From Flavobacterium sp. (lineage in GTDB: Bacteria > Bacteroidota > Bacteroidia > Flavobacteriales > Flavobacteriaceae), in NCBI GenBank assembly GCA_030153045.1, contig JASLID010000108.1:1-62239 (forward strand): a DNA stretch of 62,239 nt. The letters are read 5' to 3'. The position numbers and the translations under genes were made by a program. The notes under the pieces were generated by a model, which saw nothing but the letters and a program-made list of their open reading frames with translations, was not told the origin of the DNA and searched no databases. How positions within the stretch are numbered: position 1 is the first letter of the stretch; the number at the start of each line of letters is the position of its first letter. Shown in pieces: positions 16,258 through 26,016 of the stretch.

Positions 16258-19212
16258 CTACTTGTTGAAATCAGCGTGTCTTTTTTCTATTTCTTCTTTA
16301 TCTTTTTTAGACATTGTATCTACCAATACTGGAGTCGCAATGAATAATGATGAATAAGTTCCTACAACAATACCTACCAACATAGCGAAGATAAATCCTC
16401 TAATTGACTCACCACCGAAGATGAACATAATTAACAATACTAAGATCATCGTTAATGATGTATTGATTGTTCTTGACAATGTAGTATTAATAGAGTCGTT
16501 TACAATTTGCTTGAAATTACCTTTTCTGTTTCCGTCAAGGAATTCTCTAATTCTATCAAATACAATTACAGTATCATTCATTGAGTAACCAATAACTGTT
16601 AAGATTGCCGCGATAAAGTGTTGGTCCATTTCCATGTGGAAAGGCATAAACTTGTAGCATAAAGAGTAAATTCCTAATACGAAAATTACGTCATGCGCCA
16701 CAGCAGCCAAAGCTCCTAATGAATAACCAATTTTACGGAAAGAAACTACTAAATAAAGTGCTACTACAAGCATCGCACCAATAACAGCCCAGAATGAATT
16801 TGTTTTAATATCGTTAGAAATGGCAGCACTTACTTTTGACCCAGAAAGCATACCAATCTTTTTACCTTCATATAATGTAATGAATTTCTCGTAAGTCATA
16901 TCTGCTGAGAAATGCTTCTTAAGTCCTTCAAACAACATTTTGTTTACTTCTGCATCAACAGCTACACCTTCTTCAGCAATTTTATATTTCGTTGTAATAC
17001 GCAATTGATCACTTGTTCCAAATACTTTAGCTTCAGTTGTACCGAAAACTTTTGATAATTCTTCTGAAACTACTGATGGCTCAATAGCTTTTTCAAATTT
17101 AATTTGGAAAGTTCTACCTCCAACAAAATCAACACCTTGATCTAATCCATTAACAAAGAAAATAGAAACAAGACTGATAATTGCCACTAAAGAAGAGAAG
17201 ATATAAGTCCCTTTTTTCACTTTTATAAAGTCGAAATTAAATCCAGTAAACCAGTTTTTAGACCAGCTATTAGTAAATGTCAAGTTATCGTTTTTAGCAA
17301 CTGCTCTGTCTAACAACATTCTTGTAATAAAGATTGAAGTAAATAAAGATGTTACAATACCAATTAATAATGTAGTTGCGAATCCTTTGATAGGACCTGA
17401 ACCAAAAATATATAAAATAGCTCCTGTTAATACGTGAGTTACGTTAGCATCAATGATTGAACGCATAGCTCCTGTCCAAGAGAATGATTTTTTTACCGAA
17501 TCACCTAAACTTAAACCATCACGCAATTCTTCTTTTGCTCTTTCAAAGATAATGATATTCGCATCTACCGCAGTACCTAATGTTAATACGATACCTGCAA
17601 TACCAGGTAATGTTAATACAGCACCTAAACTTGCTAATATTCCGAATAAGAATAATAAGTTCACAATTAAGGCTAAGTTAGCGTACCAACCTGCTTTACC
17701 ATAATAAACCAACATCCATAAAGATACTAACAACAATCCTACTAATGCAGAAGTGGTACCGTTATCGATTGCTTTTTGTCCTAATGATGGTCCTACTACT
17801 TCAGATTGAACAATCTCAGCCGCAGCAGGTAATTTACCAGCACGTAATACGTTAGCTAAATCTTTTGTTTCTTCAACAGAGAAAACTCCAGAAATTTCAG
17901 ATCTACCACCAGCAATTGGTCCACTAGTTACCCCTGGTGCAGAATATACAATATTATCAAGAACAATAGCGATATTACTTTGTTGCGTGTAAGCTCTTCC
18001 GGTTAATTCTTCCCAAACTTTAGCTCCTTTACCGTTCATTTGCATTGTAACCGATGGTTTACCCATTTGGTCAAATGAATCTTTTGCATCAACTAAAACA
18101 CTTCCACTCATAGGAGGAGTATTTGTTCTATTTCCTTTTAAAGCGTATAATTCTACCGCTTCAGCATCTTCTGATCTAGGTTTACCCCAAACAAATTTTG
18201 CATCAGCTAAATTACTTGGCAATAATGCTTTAATATCAGCTCTTTTAAAATATGCGTTTATAACTGCCGTGTCTTTATGAGCTGCCATTCCTAAAACTGC
18301 ACCACCTTGTTGGTTAGGCATCAATTTTTCGAATAACGGATTAACACCTTTTTTAGTAGCTACAGAATCTTTTGATTTGTCTACTAATAATGAATCAATT
18401 TTTGAAGTTGCTTTTTCAGCAGCATCTACAGTCACTTTTTCAGTTTTCTTCAAAGCTTCATTAACAGTCATCAAGTAGTTTCCTACTTCTTCTACTTTTA
18501 ATGTTTCCCAAAACTCTAATTGAGCTGTACTTGATAATAATTTTTTAGCACGATCCACATCTTTAGCACCTGGTAATTCAACCAAGATACGACCTGATGT
18601 TCCTAATTTTACAATGTTAGGTTGAGTTACACCAAATTTGTCGATACGCTCACGTAAAACGCCAAAAGCACTTTCTACTGATTCGTCTACTTTTTTGTTG
18701 ATTACTTTTTTAACATCTGAATCAGACATGTCAAATTTAATTTCTTCAGCTAAGTTTCTGTTTCCAAAAACATCTGGAGAAGCTAATTTTGTTCCTGAAC
18801 CAGCAGAAGCAGCTTCAAATGCATCATAAAAAGCATCAAGATAAGATTGATTACCTTGTTGGTTCTTTTTAGCATCAGCTAAAGCTTTATTGAAAACTGG
18901 GTTCGTAGTATTGTTAGCCAAACCTTTCAAAACATCTTTAACCGAAATTTGAAGTGTTACGTTAATACCACCTTCTAAGTCAAGACCTTTGTTGATTTGT
19001 TTATCTTTAACTTCGTTATAAGTAAAGAAATTTAAAAACACTTTTTCTTTACCAATTGAATCAAGATATTTAATTTCTTTTTCTTGATCTCCGTTTGCAA
19101 AAGCTTTTGCATCGCTCTTAACCCCGTTTGCAACGAAAGTAAAAGAAAGTTGGTAAATACTTACCACTGCAAAGATTATTGCAAAAAATTTAATAAGTCC
19201 TCTATTCTGCAT
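16258..19212 (-). CDS. secDF: Fused protein-export membrane protein SecDF
   Basis: 984 residues: SecD half about 1-650, SecF half about 650-984, as usual in Bacteroidota. The first helix is followed by KGLDLEGGINVTLQI; the SecD membrane part has GTAVDANIIIFERAKEEL; the SecF half begins near NGLDQGVDFVGGRTFQIKFE and contains GYSMNDTVIVFDRIRE. SecDF uses the proton gradient to pull proteins across the inner membrane after SecYEG. The long periplasmic loop (about 40-480) is larger than in E. coli SecD. It has its own promoter. Confidence 0.97.
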   Translation of the reverse strand: MQNRGLIKFFAIIFAVVSIYQLSFTFVANGVKSDAKAFANGDQEKEIKYLDSIGKEKVFLNFFTYNEVKDKQINKGLDLEGGINVTLQISVKDVLKGLANNTTNPVFNKALADAKKNQQGNQSYLDAFYDAFEAASAGSGTKLASPDVFGNRNLAEEIKFDMSDSDVKKVINKKVDESVESAFGVLRERIDKFGVTQPNIVKLGTSGRILVELPGAKDVDRAKKLLSSTAQLEFWETLKVEEVGNYLMTVNEALKKTEKVTVDAAEKATSKIDSLLVDKSKDSVATKKGVNPLFEKLMPNQQGGAVLGMAAHKDTAVINAYFKRADIKALLPSNLADAKFVWGKPRSEDAEAVELYALKGNRTNTPPMSGSVLVDAKDSFDQMGKPSVTMQMNGKGAKVWEELTGRAYTQQSNIAIVLDNIVYSAPGVTSGPIAGGRSEISGVFSVEETKDLANVLRAGKLPAAAEIVQSEVVGPSLGQKAIDNGTTSALVGLLLVSLWMLVYYGKAGWYANLALIVNLLFLFGILASLGAVLTLPGIAGIVLTLGTAVDANIIIFERAKEELRDGLSLGDSVKKSFSWTGAMRSIIDANVTHVLTGAILYIFGSGPIKGFATTLLIGIVTSLFTSIFITRMLLDRAVAKNDNLTFTNSWSKNWFTGFNFDFIKVKKGTYIFSSLVAIISLVSIFFVNGLDQGVDFVGGRTFQIKFEKAIEPSVVSEELSKVFGTTEAKVFGTSDQLRITTKYKIAEEGVAVDAEVNKMLFEGLKKHFSADMTYEKFITLYEGKKIGMLSGSKVSAAISNDIKTNSFWAVIGAMLVVALYLVVSFRKIGYSLGALAAVAHDVIFVLGIYSLCYKFMPFHMEMDQHFIAAILTVIGYSMNDTVIVFDRIREFLDGNRKGNFKQIVNDSINTTLSRTINTSLTMILVLLIMFIFGGESIRGFIFAMLVGIVVGTYSSLFIATPVLVDTMSKKDKEEIEKRHADFNK

Positions 19213-19306
19213 TCTGTGTAAAAATTAATTAATTCTTCGTTTGGTTTTTTTTTGATTTGTTTGATAAAAATGGAGTAAAAAAAGCACTACATTTTTAGAA
19301 AACGTG

Positions 19307-19337
19307 CAAATATATAATACTGGTTACGATTAACCAA
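19307..19337 (-). promoter_or_regulatory. Bacteroidota-type promoter of secDF
   Basis: On the minus strand, TTG (19337-19335), a 20-base spacer and TATATTTG (19314-19307) match the Bacteroidota consensus. The leader to the secDF ATG is about 90 bases. Confidence 0.75.
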
Positions 19338-19360
19338 TTTATTTACCGATTAATATCAAA

Positions 19361-19388
19361 AAAAAGACTGCAAAAAAGCAGTCTTTTT
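19361..19388 (-). terminator. Terminator after mdh
   Basis: AAAAAGACTGC (19361-19371) pairs with GCAGTCTTTTT (19378-19388) around an A-loop, 18 bases past the mdh stop, with a long T-run on both strands. Confidence 0.88.
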
Positions 19389-19406
19389 TTATTTATTTTC
19401 AAAAGG

Positions 19407-20342
19407 TTATGCTAAAATAGTTTTTAGCGCATCATTCATGCTACGAACCGCATCAGCACTTTTAGCAAATAACGCTTTTTCAGCATCATTTAAGTTGATA
19501 TCAACGATTTCTTCCACACCATTTTTCCCAATGATACAAGGCACTCCGATACAAATATCGTTTTGACCGTACTCTCCTTCTACAAATACTGAACAAGCAA
19601 TCATTTTTCTTTGATTGTTTAAAATACTATCTACTAAATAAGCCACTGAAGCTCCTGGCGCGTACCAAGCCGAAGTTCCTAATAAAGCAGTAAGCGTAGC
19701 TCCACCAACCATAGTATCAGCAGCAACTTTATCCAATTGCTCCTGAGATAAAAATTGAGAAACCGGAATTCCATTGTAAGAAGCCAAACGTGTTAAAGGA
19801 ATCATAGTTGTATCACCGTGACCACCAATAACCATCGCTGAAATATCATTAGCAGGCTTGTCTAAAGCAAGAGACAAATACGTTCTGAAACGAGAACTGT
19901 CAAGCGCTCCACCCATTCCAATAATTCTATTTTTAGGCAATCCTAACGATTTGAATGCCAAATACGTCATCGTATCCATTGGGTTTGAAACAATCACAAA
20001 AATAGCATTTGGAGAATGTTGTAATAAACTCTCAGCCACAGATTTCACAATCCCGGCGTTGATTCCAATTAATTCTTCACGAGTCATTCCTGGTTTTCTT
20101 GGAATCCCTGAAGTAATGACAACCACATCACTGTTTGCTGTTTTTGAATAATCGTTAGTAACACCTGAAACTCTAGTGTTATAACCTGTGTTTGTAGCAC
20201 ATTGCATGATATCAAGCGCTTTACCTTCAGCAAAACCTTCTCTAATATCTAATAATACAATTTCGCTGGCAATACTTCTATAAGCAATCGCATCGGCACA
20301 AGTAGCACCTACATTTCCTGCTCCTACAATGGTAACTTTCAT
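19407..20342 (-). CDS. mdh: Malate dehydrogenase
   Basis: 311 residues. It catalyses NAD-dependent interconversion of malate and oxaloacetate in the TCA cycle, and is of the LDH-like class. It shows the dinucleotide loop GAGNVG (about residues 7-12), the acidic LLDIREG, ITSGIPRKPGMTREEL with the substrate arginines, VSNPMDTMTY, and GGHGDTTMIP with the catalytic histidine. Substrate-loop arginines of RKPGMTR fit malate rather than lactate. A repeat element (20378-20478) lies between it and gyrB. Confidence 0.96.
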   Translation of the reverse strand: MKVTIVGAGNVGATCADAIAYRSIASEIVLLDIREGFAEGKALDIMQCATNTGYNTRVSGVTNDYSKTANSDVVVITSGIPRKPGMTREELIGINAGIVKSVAESLLQHSPNAIFVIVSNPMDTMTYLAFKSLGLPKNRIIGMGGALDSSRFRTYLSLALDKPANDISAMVIGGHGDTTMIPLTRLASYNGIPVSQFLSQEQLDKVAADTMVGGATLTALLGTSAWYAPGASVAYLVDSILNNQRKMIACSVFVEGEYGQNDICIGVPCIIGKNGVEEIVDINLNDAEKALFAKSADAVRSMNDALKTILA

Positions 20343-20377
20343 TTTCTTAGTTGATTTGTTGATTTAATATTTTTTTT

Positions 20378-20478
20378 GAAGCTAATCCCGCTATTCGTTG
20401 CAATCTTTTTTAGTTTTATCCTTCGACAAGCTCAGGATGACAAACTAAAAAAGGATTTCCACTTCTATCGGGGCTAAA
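20378..20478 (-). repeat. Flavobacterial interspersed repeat, copy 1
   Basis: On the minus strand it reads TTAGCCCCGATAGAAGTGG, then ATCCTTTTTTAG, an inner hairpin, then CTAAAAAAGATTGCAACGAA and TAGCGGGATTAGC. The same frame (TTAGCCCyGATrGAA...ATCCTT-hairpin-AAGAT...GAAyAGCrGGA) recurs at 47635-47740 with a different hairpin. It is non-coding, between mdh and gyrB. I know this pattern as a common intergenic element of Flavobacterium genomes, but this was not checked against a database. Confidence 0.75.
20418..20438. repeat. Small hairpin with TCGACAAGCTC core
   Basis: ATCCT (20418-20422) and AGGAT (20434-20438) pair around the 11-base core TCGACAAGCTC. The same core with a different but again self-complementary stem occurs at 38453-38471. 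It is nested inside interspersed repeat copy 1. Confidence 0.7.
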
Positions 20479-20489
20479 CGACGTTAATT

Positions 20490-22430
20490 TTATGCATCGA
20501 TGTTTGCGTAAACAGCGTTTTTCTCGATAAACTCTCTACGAGGCGGAACCTCATCCCCCATTAACATAGAGAAAACACGGTCAGCTTCCGCTAAACTGTC
20601 AATATTTACCTGACGTAACGTTCTGAAATCAGGATTCAATGTGGTATCCCACAATTGCTCCGCGTTCATCTCTCCAAGACCTTTATATCGTTGGATTGCT
20701 GCTCCACCACCCATTTTCTCATTAGCTACATCACGTTGCGCTTCTGTCCAACAATATTCTTTCTTCGTTCCTTTTTTCACCAAGTATAATGGTGGAGTTG
20801 CGATATACACGTGACCTTCTTCGATTAATTCTTTCATAAAACGGAAGAAGAATGTTAATATTAAGGTAGAAATGTGACTACCATCAATATCCGCATCACA
20901 CATGATGACTACTTTGTGGTAACGCAATTTCTCTAAATTCAAAGCTTTACTATCTTCAGCAGTACCAATGGTTACACCAAGCGCTGTAAAGATATTTCTA
21001 ATCTCTTCGTTTTCGAAAACTTTGTGATGCATCGCTTTTTCCACATTCAAAATCTTACCACGCAATGGCAAAATCGCTTGAAACGCACGGTCACGACCTT
21101 GTTTAGCCGTTCCACCTGCCGAATCTCCCTCGACAAGGAATACTTCACATTTTGCTGGATCTTGTTCAGAACAATCTGATAATTTTCCTGGCAATCCGCC
21201 GCCACCCATTACGGTTTTGCGTTGCACCATTTCACGTGCTTTCTTTGCAGCATTACGGGCTTGTGCAGCCAAAATTACTTTTTGAACAATGATTTTAGCA
21301 TCATTAGGATTTTCTTCTAAGTAATTCTCTAGCATTTCGGCAACAGCCTGAGATACCGGAGAAACTACTTCTCTATTTCCTAATTTGGTTTTGGTTTGAC
21401 CTTCGAATTGTGGCTCCGAAACTTTAACAGAAATAATCGCTGTTAATCCTTCACGGAAGTCATCCCCAGTAATTTCGAATTTCAATTTATCTAACAACCC
21501 TGATGAATCTGCATACTTTTTCAACGTACGAGTTAATCCCATACGGAAACCTTGTAAATGCGTTCCTCCTTCGTGAGTATTGATGTTATTTACGTATGAA
21601 AATATATTTTCAGAGTAACTGGTATTGTAAATCAAGGCTACTTCAACAGGAATTTCTCCTTTTTCATTTTCCATGCTGATCACATGAGAAATAATAGGCT
21701 CTCTGTTTCCGTCCAAGAATTTGACAAATTCTTTTAAACCTTCCTGAGAATGGAAAGTTTCTACCGGCTGACTTCCATCATCCGCTAAATTACGTTTGTC
21801 AGTTAGTGTTATTGTAATTCCTTTATTCAAGAACGAAAGCTCACGCAAACGTCCTGCTAAAGTATCATAAGAATATTCTAATGTTTGTTGGAAAATAGTT
21901 CCGTCTGGCTTGAAAGTAACCATAGTTCCTCGCTTATCGGTAGTACCGATTTGCTTCACAGGATACATAGATTTTCCTTTTTCGTACTCTTGCTCGTAGA
22001 TTTTTCCGTCTCTGTAAACCGTAGCACGCAAATGCTCAGAAAGTGCGTTCACACAAGATACACCCACACCGTGAAGACCTCCAGAAACTTTATAAGAATC
22101 TTTATCGAATTTACCTCCAGCTCCAATTTTAGTCATTACAACCTCAAGAGCAGAAATACCTTCTTTTTTGTGCATGTCAACAGGAATACCACGACCGTTA
22201 TCTTCAACAGTAATCGAGTTATCTTCGTTAATAGCTACATAAATCGTATCGCAATGTCCGGCTAACGCCTCATCGATAGAGTTATCAACAACCTCATAAA
22301 CCAAATGGTGTAAACCTCTTGTACCTGTATCTCCAATATACATGGAAGGACGCATTCTTACGTGCTCCATTCCTTCTAGCGCCTGAATACTATCAGCGGA
22401 ATAACTATTCTTTTTTACTTCTTCGCTCAT
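20490..22430 (-). CDS. gyrB: DNA gyrase subunit B
   Basis: 646 residues, full length. It is the ATPase subunit of gyrase. N-terminal GHKL fold: EVVDNSIDEALAGHC, EDNGRGIPVDMH and GGLHGVGVSCVNAL. The TOPRIM motif is VEGDSAGGTAKQGRDR with MCDADIDGSHI, and the C-terminal signature is QRYKGLGEMNAEQLWDTT. A TATATTTG -7 element at 22476-22469 sits 38 bases upstream of the start, with a weak -33. It is immediately next to the left end of the accessory block. Confidence 0.97.
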   Translation of the reverse strand: MSEEVKKNSYSADSIQALEGMEHVRMRPSMYIGDTGTRGLHHLVYEVVDNSIDEALAGHCDTIYVAINEDNSITVEDNGRGIPVDMHKKEGISALEVVMTKIGAGGKFDKDSYKVSGGLHGVGVSCVNALSEHLRATVYRDGKIYEQEYEKGKSMYPVKQIGTTDKRGTMVTFKPDGTIFQQTLEYSYDTLAGRLRELSFLNKGITITLTDKRNLADDGSQPVETFHSQEGLKEFVKFLDGNREPIISHVISMENEKGEIPVEVALIYNTSYSENIFSYVNNINTHEGGTHLQGFRMGLTRTLKKYADSSGLLDKLKFEITGDDFREGLTAIISVKVSEPQFEGQTKTKLGNREVVSPVSQAVAEMLENYLEENPNDAKIIVQKVILAAQARNAAKKAREMVQRKTVMGGGGLPGKLSDCSEQDPAKCEVFLVEGDSAGGTAKQGRDRAFQAILPLRGKILNVEKAMHHKVFENEEIRNIFTALGVTIGTAEDSKALNLEKLRYHKVVIMCDADIDGSHISTLILTFFFRFMKELIEEGHVYIATPPLYLVKKGTKKEYCWTEAQRDVANEKMGGGAAIQRYKGLGEMNAEQLWDTTLNPDFRTLRQVNIDSLAEADRVFSMLMGDEVPPRREFIEKNAVYANIDA

Positions 22431-22468
22431 ATAATCTTTATCGTAATTGTATTATTTTGTATAACACG

Positions 22469-22476
22469 CAAATATA
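22469..22476 (-). promoter_or_regulatory. -7 element of gyrB
   Basis: TATATTTG on the minus strand matches TAnnTTTG. The nearest TTG (22502-22500) is 23 bases away rather than the usual 19-20, so only the -7 box is firm. Confidence 0.55.
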
Positions 22477-22530
22477 TAAAAACGAAGCTACTTTTATCAC
22501 AATTAAACCTCAAAACGGCTTGAAGTTATT

Positions 22531-22654
22531 AACATTTTATGAATAGTTTTCAATATAAAGCGCCCCGAAATTCGAGGCGCTTTATAAAAATACTTAAATA
22601 GTCACATTGCTATTCCAATTTTGGCAGTTTACACTAAAGTAGGTGACATATTGT
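22531..22654 (-). repeat. Degenerate asnB 3'-end copy, gyrB-proximal
   Basis: On the minus strand this stretch reads in frame as T-A-K-I-G-I-A-M-stop, then TATTTAAGTATTTTTATAAA and a hairpin identical in plan to the asnB terminator (arms at 22558-22570 and 22571-22583). The real asnB ends I-A-K-I-G-M-A-V-stop with the same downstream sequence (30981-31082). A third copy is at 28010-28147. It lies between gyrB and the copper oxidase gene, and also acts as that gene's terminator. Confidence 0.85.
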
Positions 22655-22678
22655 TTGAAAATCTAGTATAGAAACTCA

Positions 22679-25213
22679 TTAGTAATTTAAATTAACACCA
22701 AAACCAATGCCCATATCACTGTCATAATGAGTTGTTATCCCGAAATTTCTTTTGACGATGTATCTCAAGCCAGCCATATATTCTTTGTCGGTATTCCACA
22801 TCAAATCCATACGCAGGCGTTTTGAAAGCGGGATATCCATTCGCTCTAGCTGGAATCTGACATTTCCATCGGTAAATACTTCGGCTTGTGCTTTAATCAG
22901 CATTGGCATGGTATATTCGATACCGGCACTAAATACAGATCGATTATCCTTAGTATTCGATTGGTTGAAAAGATTTCGCTCCATTTCTCCTTCTTCCATT
23001 TTTCGGTAACGCCAATCAAAACCTACGAATGGCATAATCCATTGCATTTTGTCAAGGTATCTTCCAATATGGGTTTCAATTTCGTAACCGTGCATCCTAC
23101 CATAACCCAATCGCCATTCTGTACCGATATTCCAACGGGTATTGCCCAGCATAGCTTCCCCATCATTTCCATTGGTCGCAAAATCATTTTCTGCCATAAA
23201 ATGGAATTTCCTATCGTCAGCAAACAATTTGCGTTGTGCTAATTTAGGATTTGGAATTAACGGATTGGCCGCTTGGTTTTCATACGTAAAAATCCTGCCC
23301 ATTCCCGCCATCATGTGATAAAGGATATGACAATGAAAAAACCAATCACCTTCAGCATTGGCATTAAATTCTATCGTATCGGTTTCCATTGGCATGATGT
23401 CAATGATATTCTTTAACGGCGCATAATCTCCCTGTCCGTTAATTACCCTAAAATCATGTCCGTGCAGGTGCATCGGATGGCGCATCATGGAACCATTGTA
23501 CATTATAATTCGAACATTCTCCCCTTTCTTTATTAGAATTTTATCGGCTTCAGAAACTACTTTATTGTCTAAACTCCAAACGTAGCGGTTCATGTTTCCA
23601 GACAACTCAAAACGCAGTTCTTTTACTGGCGCATTTTTTGGAAGATTGGTTTTCGTTGGTGATTTGAGCATGGCATAATTCAACGTCACAATATCTGACA
23701 ATTTATTGCTGTCGTATTGTTCTGTTTCCGTTTTATGTGATGAATGATCAATTTCTTCATTCTTTCCAGCTTCTATCTTCTTCTCTTTTTTCTCTTCTTT
23801 ACCGGTAATTTCAGGATACATGACTACATTCATATCCATTTGATTGAGTGACATCTGCATTCCCATATCATCTAAATCGCCATTCATTTTCATCATGTCA
23901 TTCATCATTTTCATGCCTTCAAAATATTTCAATTTTGGAAGTGGGGACGTTAATTGCTTAATCCCATCGCCTAAATACAAGGATGCCGATTTGGTACGAT
24001 CTTCGGCTGTAGCCAAAAATTCATACGCCGTTTTATCAGCAGGAATGGTCACAACTACATCATAGGTTTCGGAAACTGCAATGATCAACCGGTCTACTTC
24101 GACGGGCTCAACATCGTTACCATCGCTGGCCACAACGGTTATTTTTCCACCGGCATAAGTCAGCCAAAAATATGATGAGGCACCACCATTGGAAATTCGC
24201 AAACGTACTTTGTCTCCGCCTTTAAATTGAGAAAGCTGGCTTTCATTCTTGCCATTGATCAAAAACTTTTCATAGTACACATCGCTGACATCCATAGCAT
24301 TCATTCGTTTCCATTCGTTGGTTACTTTGGTATTAAAATGACCTTGTTGTATGGCTTCTGCATAGCTTTGGGTGGTCCCTTTTTTAATGGCAAACCAATC
24401 GGTGGCATTGTGAAGCATTCTGTGAACATTTTCAGGTTTAAGATCCGTCCATTCACTCAAAATAATCGGGACAGTAGGCAAATCATCTATTCCTTTTCTA
24501 AAAGTAGGATCGTTTGTTTTTTTATTCATGACAAAAGAGCCATACATTCCAATTTGCTCCTGTAACCTCGAATGGCTGTGATACCAATGTGTTCCGTGTT
24601 GGATAATTGGAAACGTGTATTTATGCGTTGTTTCTGGTTCAATAGGCATTTGCGTTAAATTAGGCACACCATCTTCTTTATTGGGTAAAAATAAGCCGTG
24701 CCAATGTAAAGAGGTACTTTCTTTCAGTTCATTATGTACATAAATTTCGGCAATATCGCCTTCCGTAAACGTTAAGGTTGGCATTGGAATTTGTCCGTTA
24801 ACAGCAATGGCTCTTTTGGGTTTGTTTCCGATATTTACAATGGTATCTCGAACATATAAATCGTATCGAACTGTTTTAGGAATGGTTTTAGTTACAGTTA
24901 TAGTTTTAATTTCGGTATTAGGTTTGTCTTTTTGTGTTTCCGAAATTTTTTTTATTGGTTCAGAAATTTCCTTTTTAGGAGTTGTGATTGTCTTTTTGGT
25001 CGCAATTGTTTTTTTGACTACGGTTTTTTTAGTAGTTTTTACTTTTTCTTTAACCAAAGCCATTCCACATTTTGGACATTCCCCAGATTTATTTTCGTGA
25101 ATTTCTGGATGCATCACGCAAGTGTAGAACGTTTCTTGCGCTGTATTTTTGGATTGTGCATGAGCAAAAATTCCAAATAAAAGCAAAAAGGCTATTTGAA
25201 TTATTTTCTTCAT
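22679..25213 (-). CDS. CopA-like multicopper oxidase fused to a CopB-like outer-membrane barrel
   Basis: 844 residues. After a signal peptide comes a heavy-metal-binding motif (TCVMHPEIHENKSGECPKCG, about residues 31-50) and a Lys/Thr-rich linker. The multicopper oxidase part has all four copper motifs: HWHGLFLP, THWYHSHSR, HPMHLHGHDFRV and HCHILYHMMAGM. A Met-rich insert (MKMMNDMMKMNGDLDDMGMQ) precedes the last cupredoxin domain. From about residue 665 the sequence becomes beta-barrel-like (WNIGTEWRLGYGRMHGYEIE, ending GIGFGVNLNY), as in CopB. It should oxidise Cu(I) in the periplasm. The N-terminal metal site and C-terminal barrel make one polypeptide of what are separate CopA and CopB in proteobacteria. 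Confidence 0.9.
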   Translation of the reverse strand: MKKIIQIAFLLLFGIFAHAQSKNTAQETFYTCVMHPEIHENKSGECPKCGMALVKEKVKTTKKTVVKKTIATKKTITTPKKEISEPIKKISETQKDKPNTEIKTITVTKTIPKTVRYDLYVRDTIVNIGNKPKRAIAVNGQIPMPTLTFTEGDIAEIYVHNELKESTSLHWHGLFLPNKEDGVPNLTQMPIEPETTHKYTFPIIQHGTHWYHSHSRLQEQIGMYGSFVMNKKTNDPTFRKGIDDLPTVPIILSEWTDLKPENVHRMLHNATDWFAIKKGTTQSYAEAIQQGHFNTKVTNEWKRMNAMDVSDVYYEKFLINGKNESQLSQFKGGDKVRLRISNGGASSYFWLTYAGGKITVVASDGNDVEPVEVDRLIIAVSETYDVVVTIPADKTAYEFLATAEDRTKSASLYLGDGIKQLTSPLPKLKYFEGMKMMNDMMKMNGDLDDMGMQMSLNQMDMNVVMYPEITGKEEKKEKKIEAGKNEEIDHSSHKTETEQYDSNKLSDIVTLNYAMLKSPTKTNLPKNAPVKELRFELSGNMNRYVWSLDNKVVSEADKILIKKGENVRIIMYNGSMMRHPMHLHGHDFRVINGQGDYAPLKNIIDIMPMETDTIEFNANAEGDWFFHCHILYHMMAGMGRIFTYENQAANPLIPNPKLAQRKLFADDRKFHFMAENDFATNGNDGEAMLGNTRWNIGTEWRLGYGRMHGYEIETHIGRYLDKMQWIMPFVGFDWRYRKMEEGEMERNLFNQSNTKDNRSVFSAGIEYTMPMLIKAQAEVFTDGNVRFQLERMDIPLSKRLRMDLMWNTDKEYMAGLRYIVKRNFGITTHYDSDMGIGFGVNLNY

Positions 25214-25215
25214 TT

Positions 25216-25929
25216 TTAAATTAAGCTTATTATCATAACTCCACTCATAAGTATCATTAGAGCATCTTCAATAATTGTAACTGTACTCATTGGCAAATTG
25301 AAAATAGCTCCTAAACAAGCACATTGGATTTTCTTTTTATTTAATACCGATTGCAATACACCAATAATACTTACTGTCATTACAATTAATGTAATACTAT
25401 TAGTCACTATCGGATTAAAATCGATTACGTTAGCAATACCTAAACCCAATTCTACAAAAGCGTAAACATAGGCCCAAACCGGAATTTTTTTAGCCAAAAC
25501 ATCGTACATCACATAACTTTCTGCAAAGCCTTTTAAGTTCAGCAATTTGAAAAAAGAAAAAATTAAAAAGAAACCCGCCATAAAATGACGCATCCATTCC
25601 ATACCATTGAAATTTTCATTTTTCAACTGAATGAGAACGGTAACCAAACTAATGTAAAAGAAGATCAATAGTATTGGTTTGTATGTTTCAAACCAGGATT
25701 TTGCCTGTTCTGCCGTTTCATTATGACTGATGGCCGAAATTTGATACTTACTGTCTAATGCTTTTTGGAAATCGGATAGCGCCACATGCTTGTCCATAGT
25801 AATGGTGGCCGAATTATCTTCTTTAGAAACTTCCACTTTAGTGACATTTTCCACCATTAGTAAAGCTGATTTTACTTTTGCTTCACAACTGCTGCATGTC
25901 ATTCCGGTTAACTGATATTTGTGTGTCAT
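25216..25929 (-). CDS. HMA domain fused to a MauE/DoxX-like membrane protein
   Basis: About 237 residues from the ATG at 25929 (an upstream in-frame start would add a 21-residue tail with no domain). The N-terminal heavy-metal-associated domain has GMTCSSCEAKVKSALLMVEN. About four membrane helices follow (LLIFFYISLVTVLIQL, FMAGFFLIFSFFKLL, WAYVYAFVELGLGIANVI, SITLIVMTVSIIGVLQSVL), then a Cys pair in KIQCACLGAIFNLP, as in MauE-type proteins linked to thiol redox chemistry. It lies two bases upstream of the oxidase gene. A role in copper or mercury handling in the inner membrane is inferred. Confidence 0.8.
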   Translation of the reverse strand: MTHKYQLTGMTCSSCEAKVKSALLMVENVTKVEVSKEDNSATITMDKHVALSDFQKALDSKYQISAISHNETAEQAKSWFETYKPILLIFFYISLVTVLIQLKNENFNGMEWMRHFMAGFFLIFSFFKLLNLKGFAESYVMYDVLAKKIPVWAYVYAFVELGLGIANVIDFNPIVTNSITLIVMTVSIIGVLQSVLNKKKIQCACLGAIFNLPMSTVTIIEDALMILMSGVMIISLI

Positions 25930-26016
25930 TGTTTTATTTTTTACTATTAATACAATGCAAATTTCCGAAGCAATGTCAATTTTGTGTTGCACAATTTTGA
26001 GAATGATTTGCCAGAT

